A stretch of DNA of 64,000 nt from JALOAT01 sp041685115. Its GTDB lineage: Bacteria > Pseudomonadota > Gammaproteobacteria > Thiohalomonadales > Thiohalomonadaceae. A program made the translations under genes and the position numbers. The notes under the pieces were generated by a model. It saw nothing but the letters and a program-made list of their open reading frames with translations. It was not told the origin of the DNA and made no database searches. Where the stretch lies: contig JAWLGK010000006.1 of NCBI GenBank assembly GCA_041685115.1, positions 98,356 to 162,355 of the forward strand. The letters run 5' to 3'. This document shows positions 58,189-64,000 of this stretch, in pieces (positions within the stretch are counted from its first letter, which is position 1; each line of letters starts with the position of its first letter).

Positions 58189-59613
58189 ATGAAGATCTAT
58201 CCGGCTTTGAGTTGGGTGCGTCTGGGCGACAAAGTGCGGGCAGATGAGTGGGTCCTTGGGGCGGCCAACGAGGTCTATGGCTTTGCTCAAGGCGTGTTGT
58301 CGCTCAAGTACTACCATGACGAGTTTCGCGACGATATCAAGCTCGTCGAATACGAGGGACAATTACTGGTGGCAGCAGACACGCCAAGAGGGGAAGAACC
58401 ACCCAACCGGATCACACTGCGTTCCTTGGAAGGCGAGACAGTGCCGGAGGGTGCAAAAGCGGTTGGGCGCTACCTCTACTACGCGAGACGTTGCGATGGT
58501 GTATATCTGGGGCGCATCTACGACGAAGAAGACAAGGGATTTCTGGCAAGCTACAACCCGGAGACACGCAAAGAGCACCGGATACCTATTGATGAATACT
58601 ATGTCGCATGTGCCGATGGTGAACTTTATGCCCGGGGCGATACTATCTCCAAGTACGACAGCGACCTGCAGTTGATCTGGCGCTTTACGCACTCGAAGGA
58701 AAGATATGCGCGTGGTACAGCAGTGCCGTTTCTGTTCGGAGACTTGGTCATCGCCAGCATTGGCGTGGAGCGGGACTCGCTACCCAGAAAAGACGGTGAA
58801 ATCGTCGCCCTGGCAAAAGAAGATGGCCATTTAGTCTGGTCGCAGGTGTTTGCGGGAATGGTCGATAACTGCTTGGTGATAGGCGACAAAGTGTACGTAG
58901 CGCACGGCCAGGAAATGGTTGTGCTGGATGCTGCGACAGGCGAGCGGTTACTGACGGCCGATTCCGGCCTCGAATGCGGCAACCTCGAAAGTACGTTGTG
59001 GACAGACGGCCAATACCTCTACTTTTTCAGTGTCCATTCCAACCGCTTCCGCCTGTTCACTCTGGACGGAAAGACCGTCGTGCAGGATGTCGTCATGCCC
59101 GAGGAATTCCGGCTAGACCGCATGGATGATGCGACCCGGTGGCCGATGGTCCGCGACGGAAAGGTCTATTTCCCGGTGCGCGCCGGCCACATGGCACTCA
59201 ATACCGCGCTCTACGGCTTGTTCGAAATGACCCCGGGCGAAGGGGGCATGCACCCCACGATCGAGATCGAGCAAGGCCCGCCGGTGGCGGTCGAGAAGGT
59301 GAAAGACGGGAAGGCCGAATACTACGTACTCACCGTCTCACACGACCGCCTTGACGACGTGGTGCGCTTCGGCGAACTGGCCGTCAAGCGCACGGCCGGC
59401 CTGCACGGCTGGCAGATTTGGAAGTCGGAGGCACGCAACCGGAAATTCGACGGCCGGATCGTGCTGAAGGTCGACGGCGCCAAGTTGGACCGGGCCAAAG
59501 CTGCGTCAATGTTGGACAAAATGGTGAAGCGTGTGCACGGCTGGGCGGAGACCATGACCGTCCGCGCCGGCACCCGCAAGGACCTCATCGCGTTTCGTTG
59601 GGAGTGGCTGTAA
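58189..59613 (+). CDS. Probable immunity protein B, propeller type (474 residues)
   Basis: ATG 58189 follows the stop of the orphan tip by one base, the same junction as in unit A. Its length is the same as immunity protein A. Residues 1-140 are diverged (starts MKIYPALSWVRLGDKVRADE) but alignable without gaps. Residues 141-464 are identical at DNA level. The last ten residues differ slightly (KDLIAFRWEWL). There is no signal peptide. The pairing of a diverged N-terminus with a diverged toxin tip suggests the N-terminal region sets specificity. The stop codon overlaps the AAGGAGG ribosome site of the next gene. Confidence 0.65.
   Translation: MKIYPALSWVRLGDKVRADEWVLGAANEVYGFAQGVLSLKYYHDEFRDDIKLVEYEGQLLVAADTPRGEEPPNRITLRSLEGETVPEGAKAVGRYLYYARRCDGVYLGRIYDEEDKGFLASYNPETRKEHRIPIDEYYVACADGELYARGDTISKYDSDLQLIWRFTHSKERYARGTAVPFLFGDLVIASIGVERDSLPRKDGEIVALAKEDGHLVWSQVFAGMVDNCLVIGDKVYVAHGQEMVVLDAATGERLLTADSGLECGNLESTLWTDGQYLYFFSVHSNRFRLFTLDGKTVVQDVVMPEEFRLDRMDDATRWPMVRDGKVYFPVRAGHMALNTALYGLFEMTPGEGGMHPTIEIEQGPPVAVEKVKDGKAEYYVLTVSHDRLDDVVRFGELAVKRTAGLHGWQIWKSEARNRKFDGRIVLKVDGAKLDRAKAASMLDKMVKRVHGWAETMTVRAGTRKDLIAFRWEWL
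58609..59580 (+). repeat. 972-base block that appears identical to 56349-57320
   Basis: This is the second copy of the identical block inside the propeller-type immunity genes. The flanks diverge immediately on both sides. Confidence 0.92.
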
Positions 59614-59622
59614 GGAGGTTCC

Positions 59623-60051
59623 ATGTTGAAGCTCGGCGAAGTCTCAGCCTCGGAGCCGTTCGCAGAACTGGTGTTCTGGGCGCTGGACTACGGGATCGAG
59701 TGTGTCAGCACGGGTGAGACGCTAATCCCGTTCGTGGCCGTATTATTGGACGGAAAGCGTCAGCTGCGCCGCCTGTTGGCCGAAGGGCCGGAAGCGGCGG
59801 AGCGGATGCTGGAACACATGCTTGCACAAGAGCCGATGGAGGCTTACGCGTACGCCTATGACGGCTACGTGACCCTGGAAGGTGAGCGGTCGGATGCGGT
59901 GTTCGTGGAAGGGGCGGAGCGTGGCGTCGAGAAAGGTGTGCTGTTTGTCCAGCGTTACCGGCCCGCAAACCACGCCGAGGGCTTTGCGGTGCGGGCACGT
60001 CCGGCGTTGATCGAATATCCGAACTCCAGGTTGGCAGGCTCCGATGGCTGA
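59623..60051 (+). CDS. Small accessory protein of the toxin-immunity unit (142 residues)
   Basis: ATG 59623 has an ideal AAGGAGG (59612-59618) that overlaps the stop of immunity gene B, so the two are tightly coupled. The product is soluble and acidic, has no signal peptide, and carries LEHMLAQEPMEAYAYAYDGY and EGAERGVEKGVLFVQRY segments. I do not recognise the family. A decayed copy follows immunity gene A at 57373, so the gene is a regular third member of the unit. It could be a second immunity factor or a chaperone. Confidence 0.75.
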   Translation: MLKLGEVSASEPFAELVFWALDYGIECVSTGETLIPFVAVLLDGKRQLRRLLAEGPEAAERMLEHMLAQEPMEAYAYAYDGYVTLEGERSDAVFVEGAERGVEKGVLFVQRYRPANHAEGFAVRARPALIEYPNSRLAGSDG

Positions 60052-60142
60052 CAGTGAATCATGCGCACGCTTTGATTCGGATAGGAAAGAAACGAAGGCG
60101 GATTAAGTCCGCTGGTGCCTTCCCGTTTTACACGCTCCAAGT

Positions 60143-60290
60143 CATCAGCGCCCATGAACATCGGGTTCAACAGGAGCGCTTGGCGCAGTATCGCCAGCAA
60201 CATGCCGATGATCTGGCCCGGGATGCCGAACTCATGGCGCGCGAACATTTCCTGAGCCAGCGCTACCGCCTGGCGGACAACCAAACGTAA
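60143..60290 (+). pseudogene. Remnant of a toxin-carrier N-terminal region
   Basis: This stretch encodes ISAHEHRVQQERLAQY, then AELMAREHFL and YRLADNQT, and stops at TAA 60288-60290. It matches residues about 76-124 of the large toxin (49884-50030). The signal peptide is missing. The roughly 1.06 kb that should follow is replaced by 118 bases of unrelated sequence (60291-60408). That sequence includes a short frame (MLVATAGILKAKGIRALHD, from 60323) that looks like a fragment of another gene. Confidence 0.8.
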
Positions 60291-60306
60291 ATCGCCCCAC
60301 CGAGCT

Positions 60307-63300
60307 TTGGAAGGACCCGAAAATGCTCGTTGCTACGGCGGGTATCCTCAAGGCGAAGGGTATTCGGGCGCTGCACGACGTGATGACGGGCAAGACCGAA
60401 ACACGCGTGGCCTGCGCGAGGCAGAAGTGCAGGGACGCGGTGCCATCGGCCTGGGCAAGGACGAAGGCCTGTACTACCGGCTGATGCTGCGCGGACCACG
60501 GGACAGCGACCTGGCCAACAGCACCGTGCGCGAATCCGCGTTCACCGACTGGGCCACCCGCAACCAATTCACCGAACCTTACCGACAGCGTGCGGCGGAC
60601 CACCTCAAATCGGGCGAATGGGTGCGGCTCATCGCCATCAACCGCAACACGGGCTACGTGGGCAGCCAGCGGGTGCAACTCTCCGACGCCAGCCAAGGCG
60701 GCCTGCTCAGCTTCCCGGTGCCGGCGCTGGTGATGCGCCCACCCCACCTGCGGGTGTGGGCCGAGCGCGAATACGAGGTCGAGCAGGGGCTCACCCAGGG
60801 GGAGGAACGCCAGTACCTGGTCGGCGCCGAAGGCGCCAGCCTCACGAGCGATGCCTTGGTGACCGTGTACACCGAATGGCTGGACCACGACGGGCGGCCC
60901 TTGCCGGAAGGGCTGGGTGCGGCGGAAGGCAGACAATACGGCCTCACCGGCCGGCTGGCCAAAGTGGTGGCGGAAAACACCCTCGCCCCCGCCACCGACG
61001 GCGGCGTACAGGGCGGCGATCTGGCCAACTTCCCCATCGGCCCGGGCCTGCAGAAGCAGGTGCTGCATTTCAAGGACAACCCGTCCCGGCCCGAGCACTA
61101 CTACATCCACGTGAGCGGTACCCAGTTCAACGAAGGCCCGAGCTTCGATACCGGCACAGCCGCCGCGCCCCTGGACAGCCGTCCGGGCTACCTCACGCCC
61201 TTCCTCACGCCGCTGTACGACGAAGACAGCCATTGGCAGGAATACAACGCCTACCGCGACCTCAAGCGCGAGAAGCAGGAAACCCCGGGCGCCATCGAGC
61301 CCACCAAACCCCTGCCGGCCTATGCTTGGCAGTACCGGCCGGAATACCAGTTCAGCCGCCTGAGCCTGGAAATCGACGAAATCAACCGGGTGAGCAAAGA
61401 CCCGCAGGGGCAGGAAACGAAGGAAAACCTGCTCGATATGACCACCCCTGTGGTCGCCTCATCCGACGACCTCATCGAAGTCCTCTATTCGTTGATAGAA
61501 GCCGAATCTCCCCGCCTCGACCCCATCGACGGCCCGCAGGATTTGATATTCGCCCTGGGCGAGGAAGAAGTGGAAGTCCAACTGGGCGAAGACCGCAGTA
61601 TCCACATCGACAACCTCGACCACCTCGCCAGCCTCGACCCCGAGGACTTCCTGACCATGCGCCTGTATGTGAATCAGGATGCGGGGAATGTGCTTTGGGA
61701 GTATGCGTTCAATGCGGTTAACCTCGACGTGCACTACGCCTTGCCGGTTCCTGAGATGCCTGTGCGTGTGGACCTGACCGCCACGGCGGAAGACGATCCG
61801 TCGGAGACCCTGGCGTTCCGAACCCTGGGCGGTGTCCGACTCAAGCTCGCTTATCGCACCAATGAGGGCGAGACCTTGCGCCACTGGCACTGGAACCTGC
61901 CGCACGACCGCAGTCGCGATATCGGCTGCTATCCCGCCTTCACCCAAGATGAGGACGACGAAGCCGCTGCTTGCGACGCGTCGATGGACCAGAACGCCAC
62001 GCCCGACGCGGTGACCCTCTACTGGCAACCGGACTGGAGTAACGCCGATAACCTGTTGACCACCTTGCGGGTGGTCGTGGTGCGCAGGGATGGCGAGGAG
62101 GAGGTGCGAGACATCCCGGTGCGGTTTGCGAGGCGTGAATTGGGCCCGGACGATGAAGAACCCCTCGAAGGCAGCGATGTAGCGATGCTGGAGCAGATAT
62201 TGTGGCAGTTGGGGATAAGTCCGCAGGCGCATTCCCCCGGTGCTGAAGGGGCAAGGATTAAGTCGGTCCGAAGTGGCACCACGCAAACAGCGCCTTGCGT
62301 GGACGGGGAAAATCAAGAGCGGGATGTATTCCTGAGTTATACCGTGCCGTGCGGAGATGACGGAAAGGGCGTATCGACAGAGCTGATGGTGAAGCGATTC
62401 AATGCGCGTAATCTTCAGGCCCGTGGTGTCCTGAACGAAACCCGCGTGAACAGCACGCGAGGGACCGTTAATGAGCAGACTCTGGAATGGCTCCAGCGGG
62501 ATTGGCAGCTTCACGCCGCCGCGTACGCCGAATTGCAGGGACAGGGTGTCTTCACCCGAACGACCGGTGACATGGCGACCTGGATTGCCGATGCCGTTTC
62601 CCTCTGGCAAGACGGCAGCGGGACGACCGTGCCGGCCACGCTCACGGAGGACGCTTACAATCGGGTGCTGGAGGCGGCGGGACTGGACGCGAACGCGCGC
62701 CAAAGGAGCGAATTGTTGACAGCCTGGCTAGAGGAAGAGACCGCGATCCATTGGGGTGACAATCTAAAACATTATCAGCCAACGGCTTACCGCATGGTGG
62801 AGGGCGGCGCGGATGAAAATGGCAGCCTCAGTTTCAGTCAGTTGCTGTATCACTACCGGTTTGGCCCCACGCCTTGCGCGGCGCATGACGAGGCTCAGCT
62901 CAATCTGTACCACCCAAGAGACAATCTGAGAACCATGGTGGTTCATACCGCATCCGGCAACGCCTCAGGGGGCAATCGGCGAAGCTGCCAGGGTGGACTG
63001 CACAAGGCCTTCGTGGCCGATGGTGGCGGCAATCCGCCGCTGAGGCTGGCATACAATCACGGCGCTGTGAACCAACCCATGGATGATCTGGTGGGTTACA
63101 TCGACAACGCGGACAACACCGTGCAACCGCTCGCAGTCACGGACCGGGAAGACGATTACGAAGCGCTGGCAAAAGGTATCGGCTACTACAACGGCAATGG
63201 CAGCGGGAATGCCCCGTTGTTCACCGCCAAAAGCTGGCCGCGACTGCTGAAGTACATGGTTTATCAAGCAGACAGCACGCGCAATACCCTGGCCGTGTGC

Positions 63301-63537
63301 CACTCCTGCAAGTACTCCATCAAGGTGCGGAATAAGCCCGATGTACTGGCGGGGCAGTTAAGACGCTATGTGTGGCGCGGCGGACCCGATGCCAATGGAC
63401 AGCCCTGGTGCTTTGCTTACGGGGAGAGGGAGTGGGTGAATCCGGGCCGACATCCTTTGACCAATCAAGTTTTGAATTGGCAAGGATATCGGGATTTGGC
63501 ATTAACAAACGAAGCAAGGAGAGTAGCTTGTGAGTAA
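60307..63537 (+). CDS. Rearranged paralogue of the toxin carrier with a different C-terminus
   Basis: The frame from TTG 60307 encodes 1076 residues. The first ~34 residues are junction sequence without homology. Bases 60409-61709 are the conserved carrier core shared with 51095-52395. From WEYAF onward the protein is unrelated to the toxin: beta-rich (LDVHYALPVPEMPVRVDLTA), then a helical part with LEWLQRDWQLHAAAYAELQG and DNLKHYQPTAYRMVEGGAD, then a cysteine-rich end (CHSCKYS). There is no signal peptide, so the product is either a non-exported relic or needs recombination with a complete 5' end. Whether this C-terminus is another toxin or the ancestral tail cannot be told from sequence. 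It overlaps the next start by 8 bases. Confidence 0.6.
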   Translation: MEGPENARCYGGYPQGEGYSGAARRDDGQDRNTRGLREAEVQGRGAIGLGKDEGLYYRLMLRGPRDSDLANSTVRESAFTDWATRNQFTEPYRQRAADHLKSGEWVRLIAINRNTGYVGSQRVQLSDASQGGLLSFPVPALVMRPPHLRVWAEREYEVEQGLTQGEERQYLVGAEGASLTSDALVTVYTEWLDHDGRPLPEGLGAAEGRQYGLTGRLAKVVAENTLAPATDGGVQGGDLANFPIGPGLQKQVLHFKDNPSRPEHYYIHVSGTQFNEGPSFDTGTAAAPLDSRPGYLTPFLTPLYDEDSHWQEYNAYRDLKREKQETPGAIEPTKPLPAYAWQYRPEYQFSRLSLEIDEINRVSKDPQGQETKENLLDMTTPVVASSDDLIEVLYSLIEAESPRLDPIDGPQDLIFALGEEEVEVQLGEDRSIHIDNLDHLASLDPEDFLTMRLYVNQDAGNVLWEYAFNAVNLDVHYALPVPEMPVRVDLTATAEDDPSETLAFRTLGGVRLKLAYRTNEGETLRHWHWNLPHDRSRDIGCYPAFTQDEDDEAAACDASMDQNATPDAVTLYWQPDWSNADNLLTTLRVVVVRRDGEEEVRDIPVRFARRELGPDDEEPLEGSDVAMLEQILWQLGISPQAHSPGAEGARIKSVRSGTTQTAPCVDGENQERDVFLSYTVPCGDDGKGVSTELMVKRFNARNLQARGVLNETRVNSTRGTVNEQTLEWLQRDWQLHAAAYAELQGQGVFTRTTGDMATWIADAVSLWQDGSGTTVPATLTEDAYNRVLEAAGLDANARQRSELLTAWLEEETAIHWGDNLKHYQPTAYRMVEGGADENGSLSFSQLLYHYRFGPTPCAAHDEAQLNLYHPRDNLRTMVVHTASGNASGGNRRSCQGGLHKAFVADGGGNPPLRLAYNHGAVNQPMDDLVGYIDNADNTVQPLAVTDREDDYEALAKGIGYYNGNGSGNAPLFTAKSWPRLLKYMVYQADSTRNTLAVCHSCKYSIKVRNKPDVLAGQLRRYVWRGGPDANGQPWCFAYGEREWVNPGRHPLTNQVLNWQGYRDLALTNEARRVACE
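60409..61709 (+). repeat. Conserved carrier segment, copy 2 (pairs with 51095-52395)
   Basis: Same length as copy 1 with scattered substitutions. Both ends are sharp breakpoints: unrelated junction DNA on the left, a different C-terminal coding region on the right. Confidence 0.9.
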
Positions 63538-64000
63538 GAACGTAAAACATACGGCTGTTTTGTTCTCATTGTTCCTTGCGCTCTCTGAAGCATCTGCACT
63601 TGAACTTTCTTTAGAGAAAGGAGATTCCCGATATCCATCCGGGTTTCAGAATCAAGAGATCGCAAACAAAATGATCAAAATGGGGGTGTATGGCTTGGAA
63701 GCTTACATATTGCTTCCAGGGGAAGAGAGTTATTACAGTTTAATGGGAGGTGTGTTTGGAAAACTGGACCTGATTAACAAAAAATATCTTGGTAATTTGC
63801 CCCTCACCCGCTGGCCCTACCTTGATCGCGTGCCGGAAATCGTGCGCGATCACGAGAACGTCGGAATAGGCGAGTGGAAGCAAAGAATAGAATACACAGC
63901 GCACCATCCCTATGCGGGCTGCCTGAATCATCATCCGCTCCGTTACGGCGACATCGAGGACGATGGCGAAAACGAGATTGTCTTGTTGTTGAATGGCGAG
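63530..64000 (+). CDS. Exported protein of unknown function, 3' end outside the window
   Basis: GTG 63530 has AAGGAG (63516-63521) 8 bases upstream and overlaps the stop of the preceding frame (63535-63537), which indicates coupling. The 157 visible residues open with a signal peptide (AVLFSLFLALSEASA). The last visible part, GDIEDDGENEIVLLLNG, resembles an FG-GAP/VCBS-type calcium-binding repeat. The first 250 bases are clearly richer in A and T than the neighbouring genes, hinting at a different origin. The frame is open at the window edge. Confidence 0.75.
   Translation, partial: MSKNVKHTAVLFSLFLALSEASALELSLEKGDSRYPSGFQNQEIANKMIKMGVYGLEAYILLPGEESYYSLMGGVFGKLDLINKKYLGNLPLTRWPYLDRVPEIVRDHENVGIGEWKQRIEYTAHHPYAGCLNHHPLRYGDIEDDGENEIVLLLNGE

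Overview
The window looks like a high-GC gammaproteobacterial chromosome. The evidence is the left edge (acpP end, fabF, pabC, mltG), which follows the conserved gammaproteobacterial fatty-acid/folate/murein gene order and whose proteins align closely with the E. coli ones as I remember them. The genus cannot be named from the sequence. No rRNA, tRNA, transposase, integrase or CRISPR array was found.

Layout: (1) 1-3319 is core metabolism on the + strand: acpP 3' end, a strong terminator, fabF, pabC and mltG. In related genomes mltG is normally followed by tmk and holB. Here it is followed by a 0.6 kb gene-poor gap and then accessory DNA that fills the rest of the window. (2) 3931-40893 is one uninterrupted reading frame for an exported protein of 12,320 residues (roughly 1.3 MDa). 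It has about 21 Ig-like modules, then a supermodule (LVIVD-type propeller, Big_5-like domain, two IPT/TIG domains) repeated about seven times, two further propellers, more Ig-like and invasin-like domains, and a duplicated C-terminal cassette of Ca-binding TSP3 repeats, an Ig-like domain and 14 RCC1-like repeats. (3) 41078-48817 encodes two parvulin/SurA-type periplasmic folding factors (one a lipoprotein), a small exported protein and an 1868-residue surface protein with two MshQ-like N-terminal domains and tandem Ig-like repeats. (4) 48815-49623 is a patch of palindromic repeats surrounding a GxxExxY-family gene. (5) 49658 to the right edge is a polymorphic-toxin-like locus. It holds a 2089-residue exported protein with a C-terminal PD-(D/E)XK-like tip, a 474-residue cytosolic propeller protein immediately downstream as likely immunity, an orphan second toxin tip with its own immunity paralogue, a small accessory gene (one intact and one decayed copy), a rearranged paralogue of the long toxin carrier, and the start of another exported protein that runs off the window.

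Inferred working picture: the island encodes very large Sec-exported surface or secreted proteins together with dedicated periplasmic foldases, followed by an interbacterial-competition locus. That locus is being diversified by swapping C-terminal toxin tips and by recombination between long identical DNA blocks. The toxin activity, immunity role and export route of the giant protein are inferences. The reading frames, repeats, duplications and breakpoints are read directly from the sequence.
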